Assembly (NCBI RefSeq): GCF_002482975.1
Contig: NZ_DLHA01000019.1
Span: forward strand, 546,394-610,393
Direction: 5' to 3'
Length of the DNA stretch: 64,000 nt
Origin: Flavobacterium sp. UBA7680
GTDB lineage: Bacteria > Bacteroidota > Bacteroidia > Flavobacteriales > Flavobacteriaceae
How positions within the stretch are numbered: the first letter of the stretch is position 1; each line of letters starts with the position of its first letter. Positions 53,757 through 61,351 of this stretch are shown here, piece by piece. The notes beneath the pieces were generated by a model, which was not told the DNA's origin, did not search any database, and worked only from the letters and a program-made list of their open reading frames with translations. A program made the translations under genes and the position numbers.

Positions 53757-55268
53757 ATGAGAATTATTGGGCTTTGTATATTTCTTTTACTGTCTTTTAT
53801 TTCAAATGGACAGTCTAAATTTGAACCTCTTCGAAAAAAATTAACAGAAAATAAAACATATGAGTATGTTTATAATTTCGAGAATAATTATGCCGAATTT
53901 AGAACTTTCAATAACAAAATGGGATTAATTGATACTCTGGGAAATGTGATCATAAAACCAAATTATGAGTATATCAAAAACCATAAAGACCTTAAAAACA
54001 TCTTTGAAGCTGGTATTATATCAAATAAAAAGTATAAAAGAGGATTTATTGACTTACAAGGAAAAGTAATAATCCCTTTTGAGTACGATGATGTTTTTTA
54101 TTTTGGAAATAACCTAATCAGGGTTTCAAAAAATGAAAAGACAGGCGTTGTAGATATGGAAAACAAGATAATTCTGCCTCTAAAATATGATTACATACAA
54201 AAGCAAAATGGTATTTTATTTGTTCAGACTAATAATAAAATAGATTTATTTGATTCTAAAGGAAAACAACTTACAAATTTTCAAGCTGCAGATATTGACT
54301 ATTTTAAAGATAAAAGGTCTGTTGTAACTCTTCAAAATAAAAACACGTTGATAATTGACGACAGAGGAAGTATAATTTTAAACCCCATTACAAATCATCA
54401 ATTCGAAAAAGTGTTTGAACCCAATTCTTATCTTATAAAAAATACAACTACAAAGAAAAAAGGGGTAATAAATTCTTTCGGAAAATATGAAGTTGAATGT
54501 AAATACGATGAAATTTTGCCATCTAATTCAATTTATATTGTTAGAAATAATGAAAAAGATGGTCTTATCAATAAAAAAGACTCCATTTTAAAACCCTTAC
54601 TCTACGATCATATTTATATGGTTTCCTATACAGACAGCATTCAATTTCAAAATCAATATTTTGCTCAAAAAGGAAATTTACAAGGTGTTATAAATCCATT
54701 TTTAGAAAAAGAAATAATTCCCATTGCTTATAAGTCGGTAAAAGATTTTTCTGATTTTTACATTACAACCAATCTGAGTAATAAAAATGGAATATTTTCG
54801 ACAAAAGGTGAAGTTATAATTCCTGAAAATTATGAATTTTGTAATGGCTATCAGAATAAAATTTTCGCTGTAAAAGAAAATAAGAATTACATCCTGTCGA
54901 TTGATGGAACAAACTACAATGAAGTTGAAGTTCCTGTTACTGAATTTGTGAGAAACAAATACTTTTCATTAGGAATGTCTAAAAGTAAATATCAGATATT
55001 TAAAAATGAAAACAAATTTGGTGTAGTTAGTATTGAAAATAAAATTATGATTCCATCTGAATTTGATTCCATTACTCAAATCTATTCTACGGGAGAATTT
55101 ATCGTTCAAAAAAACAAAAAATATGGAATTATAAATGCCGAAAATCAAGTTGTTTTTGATTTAAAGTATGATACTTTTAATATAATTAAAGAAGTGGTAA
55201 AATTTGAAATTAAAAACCCAAAAACAACAAAATTCTATTCTGTTAACTTTTCTAAAGAACTTAAATAA
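53757..55268 (+). CDS. WG-repeat protein, exported
   Basis: A 503-residue protein with a signal peptide (ending FISNGQ) and about ten WG-type repeats of some 45 residues, each with a turn such as KMGLIDTLGNVIIKP, RGFIDLQGKVIIPFEYDDV, TGVVDMENKIILPLKYDYI, NGIFSTKGEVIIPENYE and YGIINAENQVVFDLKYDT. WG-repeat proteins form beta-propeller-like or solenoid folds of unknown function and are abundant in Bacteroidota. It lies between two similar hairpins (53688-53735 and 55340-55377), which may mark an inserted unit. Confidence 0.88.
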   Translation: MRIIGLCIFLLLSFISNGQSKFEPLRKKLTENKTYEYVYNFENNYAEFRTFNNKMGLIDTLGNVIIKPNYEYIKNHKDLKNIFEAGIISNKKYKRGFIDLQGKVIIPFEYDDVFYFGNNLIRVSKNEKTGVVDMENKIILPLKYDYIQKQNGILFVQTNNKIDLFDSKGKQLTNFQAADIDYFKDKRSVVTLQNKNTLIIDDRGSIILNPITNHQFEKVFEPNSYLIKNTTTKKKGVINSFGKYEVECKYDEILPSNSIYIVRNNEKDGLINKKDSILKPLLYDHIYMVSYTDSIQFQNQYFAQKGNLQGVINPFLEKEIIPIAYKSVKDFSDFYITTNLSNKNGIFSTKGEVIIPENYEFCNGYQNKIFAVKENKNYILSIDGTNYNEVEVPVTEFVRNKYFSLGMSKSKYQIFKNENKFGVVSIENKIMIPSEFDSITQIYSTGEFIVQKNKKYGIINAENQVVFDLKYDTFNIIKEVVKFEIKNPKTTKFYSVNFSKELK

Positions 55269-55339
55269 TATTTTAATTACTAATTAGAAATTGCATATTT
55301 ATAACTGTGAAAACAGTTAATTGCAAATAATTCAAAATG

Positions 55340-55377
55340 CATTCTATTTTATTTTATATTTGAAATAAAATAGAATG
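55340..55377 (+). terminator. Rho-independent hairpin after the WG-repeat gene, touching the next start codon
   Basis: Perfect 15-bp arms (CATTCTATTTTATTT / AAATAAAATAGAATG) with an 8-base loop, followed by seven T and then directly by the ATG at 55385. It resembles the clpS terminator in stem word and position. Because the next gene starts inside or just after its T tract, either the next gene has a leaderless or later start, or this hairpin controls its expression. Confidence 0.8.
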
Positions 55378-55384
55378 TTTTTTT

Positions 55385-56665
55385 ATGGAAGAATATGGAA
55401 AAATATTAATTATCGCAATGCCGATTTTCCTGGTTTTAATTGTAATTGAAAAACTATACGGCATTTACAAAAAGAACGATACTGCTCCATTAATCGACAG
55501 CGTTTCCAGTATCAGCTCCGGAATTACTAATTCTGTAAAAGATGTTTTAGGGCTGAGTATAACTTTTCTTTCCTATGAATGGATGGTTTCTAAAATCGCC
55601 ATTTTTCATCAGGAAGCCAATATTCTTTCCTATTTTATTGCCTTTTTCGTTATCGATTTTTATGGCTATTGGAGCCACCGACTGGCACATCAAATTAATT
55701 TCCTTTGGAACAAACATGCCATTCATCACAGCAGTGAAGAGTTTAATCTTGCCTGCGCGCTTCGTCAGCCCATTGCGAGTTTAGTTAATTTGTTTACTTT
55801 TCTGTTGATTCCTGCAGCATTACTGGGCGTTCCAGCTTCTGTAATTGCTATTACGCTTCCACTCCACTTGTTTTTGCAATTTTGGTATCATACCAAACAC
55901 ATCAAAAAAATGGGATTTGTGGAGCATATTTTAGTAACACCTTCGCATCATCGTGTTCATCACGCTATAAACCCTGAATATTTAGATAAGAATCATTCAC
56001 AGATCTTTATTTTCTGGGACAAACTTTTTGGTACTTTTCAGGAAGAATTAGATGATGTTCCGCCAGTTTACGGAATTACAAGACCAGCTAATACTTGGAA
56101 TCCAATTAAAATAAATTTTCAGCATTTGACGTTATTAATAAAAGATGCATGGCGTGCCGAAAGCTGGAAAGACAAACTTACAATCTGGTTTAAACCAACC
56201 GGATGGCGACCTGAAAATTTCGAACAAAAATATCCTGTAAACAAAATTGAAGATGTTTTTAATTTTGATAAATACGGAACACAAAATTCGCAAAAACTAA
56301 TTTATTGGTCGGTTACGCAAATTCTAATTACGCTTTTGTTTGTGAGTTTTCTTTTTGACAATATTGCTAAAATCGGTCTGCCCAATATCTTTGTTTACGG
56401 ATTTTTTATCCTCGTTACCATTTACAGCAATTCTGAGTTAATGGATAAAAGCAGGTTTGCCATTTTTTGGGAAGGTTTCAGGTTGTCGATCGCTATTATA
56501 ATTATAGTATTTTACGGCGATTGGTTTGGTTTAAATTCAGTTTTCTCCTTTAGTAATTATATAATTCTGGGCTATTTAAGTGTATCGTTTTTAACCACGA
56601 TTTACTTTGTAACCATCGATTTTAAAACTAACCAAAACCAAACCATAAACCCACAAACCACATAA
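55385..56665 (+). CDS. Sterol desaturase / fatty-acid hydroxylase family protein, AGMO-like
   Basis: A 426-residue membrane di-iron enzyme with eight or nine helices. The histidine clusters are HRLAH (98-102), HAIHH (111-115) and, further on, HHRVHHAINPEY (about 196). The stretch NKHAIHHSSEEFNLACALRQ closely resembles alkylglycerol monooxygenase (AGMO/TMEM195), which cleaves ether lipids using tetrahydrobiopterin. The C-terminal third adds more helices, as in AGMO. The next gene, overlapping by one base, is a YhhN lysoplasmalogenase, which also acts on ether lipids. That pairing supports an ether-lipid role, though a sterol or fatty-acid substrate cannot be excluded. Confidence 0.82.
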   Translation: MEEYGKILIIAMPIFLVLIVIEKLYGIYKKNDTAPLIDSVSSISSGITNSVKDVLGLSITFLSYEWMVSKIAIFHQEANILSYFIAFFVIDFYGYWSHRLAHQINFLWNKHAIHHSSEEFNLACALRQPIASLVNLFTFLLIPAALLGVPASVIAITLPLHLFLQFWYHTKHIKKMGFVEHILVTPSHHRVHHAINPEYLDKNHSQIFIFWDKLFGTFQEELDDVPPVYGITRPANTWNPIKINFQHLTLLIKDAWRAESWKDKLTIWFKPTGWRPENFEQKYPVNKIEDVFNFDKYGTQNSQKLIYWSVTQILITLLFVSFLFDNIAKIGLPNIFVYGFFILVTIYSNSELMDKSRFAIFWEGFRLSIAIIIIVFYGDWFGLNSVFSFSNYIILGYLSVSFLTTIYFVTIDFKTNQNQTINPQTT

Positions 56666-57342
56666 TGAAAAACGCTGTATTCTTTAAAATTTATATTGCT
56701 TTCAGCTTTATTTATTTACTGCTTTTATATCTGGGATATGAAAGTTTAGACTGTTACTTAAAACCGGCTTTAATTCCGTTATTAATTGTTGGAGTGTATT
56801 TTTCTAAAAAATTTCCAACACAGAATATTCTTTTAACGGCATTGGTATTTTCATGGATTGGCGATGTAATTCTACTTTTTGCAGACATTGCCGAAATCTA
56901 TTTTATTTTGGGACTAGTATCTTTTCTAATCTCTCACATCATTTATTGCGTACTTTTTAACAGACAGATTAAAGAGAAAATCAGAAAAAATACTATAATT
57001 TTTATTTTCGGAAGCCTTATTATTGCCTGTTATTTAATCGGAATGTTATCGGTTTTACTACCCGCTTTAGGCGATTTAAAAATTCCGGTTATTGTTTATG
57101 CCAGCGTAATTTCTGTTATGCTTTTGTTTGCTTATAACGGACTTTTAATCTGGAAAAAACCTGCGAATCAATATGTTTTTTTTGGAGCGCTGTTTTTTGT
57201 TATTTCTGATAGTATTTTGGCAATCAACAAGTTTCATATGCCAATTCAAAAAAGTTCGTTTATTATTATGCTTACTTATCTTGTGGCACAATATCTGATT
57301 GTAAAAGGTATATTGAAACTGAATTCAAAGAAGGAAGTATAA
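56665..57342 (+). CDS. Lysoplasmalogenase (YhhN family)
   Basis: A 225-residue protein with about eight membrane helices. Family landmarks are LVFSWIGDVILLFAD (about 60-74), LVSFLISHIIYCVLF and the late FFVISDSILAINKFHMP, whose aspartates are conserved in YhhN/TMEM86 enzymes that cleave the vinyl-ether bond of lysoplasmalogens. Its start codon shares one base with the stop of the AGMO-like gene, implying translational coupling. A second, more divergent family member lies at 6162-6857. Confidence 0.85.
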   Translation: MKNAVFFKIYIAFSFIYLLLLYLGYESLDCYLKPALIPLLIVGVYFSKKFPTQNILLTALVFSWIGDVILLFADIAEIYFILGLVSFLISHIIYCVLFNRQIKEKIRKNTIIFIFGSLIIACYLIGMLSVLLPALGDLKIPVIVYASVISVMLLFAYNGLLIWKKPANQYVFFGALFFVISDSILAINKFHMPIQKSSFIIMLTYLVAQYLIVKGILKLNSKKEV

Positions 57343-57349
57343 TAGCTCG

Positions 57350-57441
57350 CTGATAACACAGATTAAACAAATTATCACGGAGTTTTTTATTCTATTTTCT
57401 TTTTGAATTTATAATCTGTGACAAAAAACCTTTTACATTTG
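57350..57441 (+). promoter_or_regulatory. Gap with weak word palindrome and candidate -7 box
   Basis: ACACAGATTAAACAAATTAT (57356) and ATAATCTGTGAC (57411) are partly complementary. TACATTTG at 57434-57441 matches the Bacteroidota -7 consensus 23 bp before the ATG at 57465. No -33 TTG is seen at normal spacing. Confidence 0.45.
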
Positions 57442-57464
57442 TGTGACCAAAATAAACCTCAACC

Positions 57465-57917
57465 ATGAAAAAAATTAGTCTTTTTATTGTTCTATTAATT
57501 TCAGTAACTTCTTGTATCAGTACAAAATCTACTTTGAAAAATGTAGATGATAATGCCCCTGATTTAATTTTAAATAAGAATAATACGTTTGTTATTACAC
57601 AGTATAGTAAAGACAAAAAATACGGTTATGATCCTGATTATCCTGTAAATATATTTTTTAGAAATACACAGGATGAAGCGACAAATGAGGTTCGTTTTTT
57701 GAATGCGTTAGCCGGACCAAATGGCGAAAAAATTACTTATAAACGATTAGAAACCTGTTGCCCTTTTCCAACTAAAAGAAGCAGTATGGGAGCCGGATTT
57801 TTAAATGTATACGAACTAACTTGGGAAGGACAAAAAAAGCCTATAACGCTGTATTTGAATATTTATGAAAAAGGAATTTTGATGGTTCCGATGGGATTGA
57901 GTTTGAAGAAGGAGTAA
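57465..57917 (+). CDS. Lipoprotein of unknown function
   Basis: A 150-residue lipoprotein (lipobox VTSCIST, Cys17). The sequence has an N-terminal linker, then KKYGYDPDYPVNIFFRNTQD, NEVRFLNALAGPNGEKITY, a conserved-looking double cysteine in LETCCPFPTKRS, and VYELTWEGQKKPITLYLNIY. I recall related flavobacterial lipoproteins that keep the CCPFPT motif, but no function. It is the first of a run of five small unknown genes reading rightward to 60061. Confidence 0.75.
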   Translation: MKKISLFIVLLISVTSCISTKSTLKNVDDNAPDLILNKNNTFVITQYSKDKKYGYDPDYPVNIFFRNTQDEATNEVRFLNALAGPNGEKITYKRLETCCPFPTKRSSMGAGFLNVYELTWEGQKKPITLYLNIYEKGILMVPMGLSLKKE

Positions 57918-57942
57918 ATAATAATTATATATTAAACCCTAT

Positions 57943-58260
57943 ATGTTAGGAATAACTCCTCTCGTTTTAATCGTTCTTCCTTTATTATTTCAAATAATAT
58001 TTGGAACAATCTCTGTTTTCAGAAATTATTCATTTAAGTTTAAAACCGTATGTATAATTAATATAGTTCTTCAATTTGTTTTCGCAATTACTTCTTATTG
58101 TATTGCTTCTTATAATTTTTCAAAATACTTTGAACAACATCCAAATTCACCAAGATGCGGAATGCCATTTGTTGGTTTAATTGGACTTACTTTTATTTCT
58201 GCTTTAATTCTTTTTGTTGTAATTGTTGTGCAGTATTTTATTAAAAAAAATTACAAATAA
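57943..58260 (+). CDS. Small membrane protein of unknown function
   Basis: A 105-residue protein with about three membrane helices (LVLIVLPLLFQIIFG, VCIINIVLQFVFAITSYCIA and LIGLTFISALILFVVIVVQY). A short loop contains EQHPNSPRCGMP. No family is recognised. It lies 25 bp after the lipoprotein gene and 13 bp before another membrane-protein gene, so an operon is likely. Confidence 0.65.
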   Translation: MLGITPLVLIVLPLLFQIIFGTISVFRNYSFKFKTVCIINIVLQFVFAITSYCIASYNFSKYFEQHPNSPRCGMPFVGLIGLTFISALILFVVIVVQYFIKKNYK

Positions 58261-58273
58261 TTAGACTTATAAA

Positions 58274-58717
58274 ATGATCAAATCGAAATCAGCCTTTATT
58301 ATTTTTTTAATTCTATTACTTCTACTATTTCCTTATTACATCATCTATTTGCAATCAGATTTTTTATCATCAATGATTCCAGGCTGGCATACCAATGTTA
58401 TTGCAGGGAGAACAATTTCGAATTTAATTAAGTTCATTATTCTTTTTGTAACCACGGTTTATTATTGGAAACTTTCTAAAATTACAGACAAATTAAATTT
58501 AAAAAAATTCCTTGTTCATTTTTTAATGACATTTCCTGCAGTTTTTATTGGACGGTTAAGCGTTTTTGAACTATTTGATCTTCATTCTTTAGATGCTGAT
58601 AGTTTTGTAAATCTTATACAAATAATTGTCTTTATAAATATTTGCATTAACATTCTATTTTTTACTGGACAAATTTTGTTTGGATTACATTACCAAAAAC
58701 TAAAAAAACAATTGTGA
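58274..58717 (+). CDS. Membrane protein of unknown function
   Basis: A 147-residue protein with about four membrane helices. The N-terminal segment is AFIIFLILLLLLFPYYIIYL; a short polar loop FLSSMIPGWHTNVIAG follows; later helices include FIILFVTTVYYWKL and IIVFINICINILFFTGQILF. I do not recognise it. The loop PGWHT is typical of small membrane proteins co-located with other accessory genes. Its stop codon overlaps a possible GTG start of the next gene. Confidence 0.65.
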   Translation: MIKSKSAFIIFLILLLLLFPYYIIYLQSDFLSSMIPGWHTNVIAGRTISNLIKFIILFVTTVYYWKLSKITDKLNLKKFLVHFLMTFPAVFIGRLSVFELFDLHSLDADSFVNLIQIIVFINICINILFFTGQILFGLHYQKLKKQL

Positions 58718-58725
58718 TAAATAAA

Positions 58726-59358
58726 ATGGATCAAAAAGAGTTTATTATACGAAGAGGAATTACAGATAACTATCCTCGAAAATTATTCATTAATCAAAAC
58801 GAGTTAAAATTCGAGAGTAAAGATCTAAGAAATGATTCATTTGTTACCTTCAAAAAAGATCAAATTTTAGAATATAGTTACGGAGTAAAGTGGATGCAAT
58901 ATAAATTTACTTTTGGCCGTGAGTATATAATTTCAATTCGAAGTAATGACAATCAAATTATCAAGATTAATTTTAAAACTTACTTTGGCAGAAAGAAAGA
59001 TGAATACCATAAACTTTGTAATGAAATATTACTTTCTCTTTGGGATTTTTATTTTGGAGATTTAACTTCAAATTATATCCAGAAATCAGAACAAGGCGAA
59101 GAATTCAAAATTGGTGAAGTTATTTTTAATAAAGATGGCTTAAGCATAATTAGCAATTCATCTTTAAAACAAAAAAGTGTACTAATTCCGTGGGAAAAAG
59201 TTCGAACTAAAAGATATTCAACCTATTTTGCTATTTATTCTAAAGATGATGCCGTTAATGTTAATCGTGGTTACAGTTATTTAAACGACTGGAATACTAC
59301 CGTTTTATTAAATGTATTAAATGCTGTATTAGCAAAAAAGAATATTGTTAATGATTAA
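58726..59358 (+). CDS. Protein with two PH-like domains, unknown function
   Basis: The ATG at 58726 gives 210 residues; a GTG at 58714 overlapping the previous stop is possible. The product is soluble and beta-rich in two halves. The first (about 1-95) has KLFINQNELKFESKDL, FVTFKKDQILEYSYG and ends with a helix EYHKLCNEILLSLWDFYF. The second (about 105-205) has IGEVIFNKDGLSIISNSS, VLIPWEKVRTKRYSTYF and ends with LLNVLNAVLAKK. Each half follows the strand-then-C-terminal-helix pattern of bacterial pleckstrin-homology domains. That reading is inferred, as no family is recognised. Confidence 0.65.
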   Translation: MDQKEFIIRRGITDNYPRKLFINQNELKFESKDLRNDSFVTFKKDQILEYSYGVKWMQYKFTFGREYIISIRSNDNQIIKINFKTYFGRKKDEYHKLCNEILLSLWDFYFGDLTSNYIQKSEQGEEFKIGEVIFNKDGLSIISNSSLKQKSVLIPWEKVRTKRYSTYFAIYSKDDAVNVNRGYSYLNDWNTTVLLNVLNAVLAKKNIVND

Positions 59359-59497
59359 AATTTCACTTTAAAAAATCATTCACGTTTCTGAAAAGATAAA
59401 AATAAACTTTAATGATTATTATTGCTGTTACAAGCTGAAGAACAAGCTTAAAGAAAGAACAAAGTAAATCTATAAATTTAATACACGTAAAAATAAA

Positions 59498-60061
59498 ATG
59501 AGCATTTTCAATCAAATCTTAGAAAGATCTAAATTAAATAAGGAACTAATTGGAATATGGAAATATAGAGATAATGAAAAGTTCTGGTGCGGTTTTGTTC
59601 TTGATTATAACGAAACATTAGTTAAAATTCAACATTTTACTAACTATGGAAAACTTGATGGGCAAATAGTTGCCCAAATCTCGGCTATTCAAAATGTGGA
59701 TTTTAATGATGATTATGCCAGAGCTATGCAAGTTGTAATTGATTATTCACAAGAATTAGAAAAAGAGCAAAAGATTAATATTTCATTACCTGAAAATGAA
59801 AATTGGGATTATGAAATTATCAAGCAATTGGAAGGCAATCTAGATATTCTTACAAGTATTGAAATTAATAATTCTGAGTATTTTTCGGGATTTATTATGG
59901 AAGTTTCAGAAAGTGATTTTGTTTTACATTGTGTTGGCAAACTTGGTCAAGACGAAGGTTTAGTAGTTTATAAAATTGAAGATATTACAGGGTTTAGAAT
60001 TAATGATATTGACAATCGTAAAAGAGCAATGCTGTATAAATGGAGAAAAGCTACCGTGTAA
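59498..60061 (+). CDS. Protein with two similar small-barrel repeats, unknown function
   Basis: A 187-residue soluble protein made of two similar halves. Half one has KFWCGFVLDYNETLVKIQHF, then YGKLDGQIVAQISAIQNVDF and NDDYARAM. Half two has YFSGFIMEVSESDFVLHCVG, then QDEGLVVYKIEDITGFRIND and DNRKRAM. The shared pattern (aromatic-xxGF, alternating strands, Gly-containing turn, I-x-x-I-x-x-x-x-x-N-D, R-A-M) suggests an Sm-like or other small beta barrel used twice. No family is recognised. It follows the PH-like gene after 139 bp and precedes a GC-rich palindrome. Confidence 0.7.
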   Translation: MSIFNQILERSKLNKELIGIWKYRDNEKFWCGFVLDYNETLVKIQHFTNYGKLDGQIVAQISAIQNVDFNDDYARAMQVVIDYSQELEKEQKINISLPENENWDYEIIKQLEGNLDILTSIEINNSEYFSGFIMEVSESDFVLHCVGKLGQDEGLVVYKIEDITGFRINDIDNRKRAMLYKWRKATV

Positions 60062-60132
60062 AAACTACTAAAAGTTATAACTTCCATACATAAGCCATTT
60101 GATATCAAATTGTTTATTATTTGAAAAACTTC

Positions 60133-60161
60133 GCTAGCGCTAACGTCCCGCATGCGCTAGC
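60133..60161. repeat. GC-rich palindrome in AT-rich intergenic DNA
   Basis: Perfect 8-bp arms GCTAGCGC (60133-60140) and GCGCTAGC (60154-60161) enclose TAACGTCCCGCAT. The composition differs sharply from the surrounding AT-rich sequence. There is no T tract, so it is not a terminator. It may be a mobile or cassette-boundary repeat. Confidence 0.6.
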
Positions 60162-60292
60162 AACAGCTGCCAAAAGAAAAAACCAGAAAAATCAAATTCA
60201 AAACCCGCTGAATTTGTAACTTTACAAGTAAGCATTTTCTATATACTTCTAACACTCTTGTTTCTCTTAGAAACAAATAAAATTGAATCAAA

Positions 60293-61084
60293 ATGCAACA
60301 ATCAAAAAAATATAAAATTGAAGCTCCAAGTTTCGATTTACAGCAATATTTAAACAGAATCAATTTTTCAGAAGAAATTAAATTAGATTTAGCGGGTATA
60401 AAAAAACTGATGCAAAGTCAGATATTTAGTGTGCCTTTTGAAAATCTTGATGTACAGGCTGGTAAAACAATCTCACTTATCGGCGATGACATTGTAAACC
60501 AAATCGTAGCTAAAAATCGCGGCGGCTATTGCTATCAAGTTAACGGAATCTTTTCTTTATTACTTCAGGAAATTGGTCTTCCGCATTATTATATTGCGGT
60601 ACGACCTTTGGTTAATCCTATTCCAAATGCTAAAACGCATCTGGCAATAATTGCGATAATTGAAAATGAAGAATATCTGATCGATTTAGGATTTGGAGGT
60701 AACAGTATTAGAGAACCTTTGAAACTGAGTGAAATTGGAACTGAAATTCAGCAGGATTTTGACACTTTTACTTTGGTAAAAACAGAAGATGATGACTATT
60801 TACTGCAAATAAAAATTGGAAAAGAATGGTCTAACTTATATTCGTTTGATTTGACTCCTCAAAGATGGATTGATTTTAAACCTGCCAATCACTATAATTA
60901 CTCGCATCCGGATTCATTTTTTACACAAAATTTAATTGTGGTTTTACAGAATCCTTTGGGCAAAAAAATACTATTTAAAAATTCGATAAAATCAGTGACA
61001 AATGGAGTTACTGAACTTATTCCTTTTGAAGATGATCAATTGGATACTATTCTGAAAACCGAATTTAATTTGACGTTAGAATAG
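60293..61084 (+). CDS. Arylamine N-acetyltransferase
   Basis: A 263-residue NAT-family enzyme that transfers an acetyl group from acetyl-CoA to arylamines or hydrazines. The cysteine-histidine-aspartate triad is intact: C80 in NRGGYCYQVNG, H116 in AKTHLAII and D131 in LIDLGFGGN. The N-terminal helical domain has FSVPFENLDVQAGK, also conserved. Length is normal for the bacterial family. It is a single gene between two intergenic repeat elements; its natural substrate is unknown. Confidence 0.94.
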   Translation: MQQSKKYKIEAPSFDLQQYLNRINFSEEIKLDLAGIKKLMQSQIFSVPFENLDVQAGKTISLIGDDIVNQIVAKNRGGYCYQVNGIFSLLLQEIGLPHYYIAVRPLVNPIPNAKTHLAIIAIIENEEYLIDLGFGGNSIREPLKLSEIGTEIQQDFDTFTLVKTEDDDYLLQIKIGKEWSNLYSFDLTPQRWIDFKPANHYNYSHPDSFFTQNLIVVLQNPLGKKILFKNSIKSVTNGVTELIPFEDDQLDTILKTEFNLTLE

Positions 61085-61137
61085 AAGACCAATTGGGGAA
61101 ATATTCCCCATGAAATCCTATAATTCCACTACGGTTT

Positions 61138-61273
61138 TAGCCCTGATAGCAGCGGAAATCCTTTTTTGAGAAATACTATTTTTTCTGGTTTTTGCAGAGC
61201 GACCAACGGAAGCTCCTGCAAAGACCAAGAAAAAAAGGATTTGGAGAAAAAGATTACAGCGGATAGCAGGATT
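61138..61273. repeat. Structured intergenic element before kdsA
   Basis: A 136-bp element with nested inverted repeats. The outer ends TAGCCCTGATAGCAGCGG and TTACAGCGGATAGCAGGATTA are imperfectly complementary, the middle arms AAATCCTTTTTT (61156-61167) and AAAAAAGGATTT (61231-61242) are perfect, and the inner arms TTTGCAG (61191-61197) and CTGCAAA (61216-61222) form a small hairpin. I recall similar CCCTGAT...AGCGGAAATCCTTTT sequences in other flavobacterial intergenic regions, so it is probably a dispersed repeat. A separate palindrome, TGGGGAAATATTCCCCA, lies at 61094-61110. Confidence 0.6.
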
Positions 61274-61323
61274 AGCTTCTTAAAATAATCTTAAATCTTC
61301 ATCTGCTATTCACAAATCATAAC

Positions 61324-61331
61324 TACCTTTG
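61324..61331 (+). promoter_or_regulatory. Candidate -7 box for kdsA
   Basis: TACCTTTG fits the Bacteroidota -7 consensus. Transcription should begin near 61338, so a GTG at 61334 cannot be the start, and the ATG at 61352 is chosen. Confidence 0.5.
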
Positions 61332-61351
61332 CAGTGCAAAAAAATAATTTT

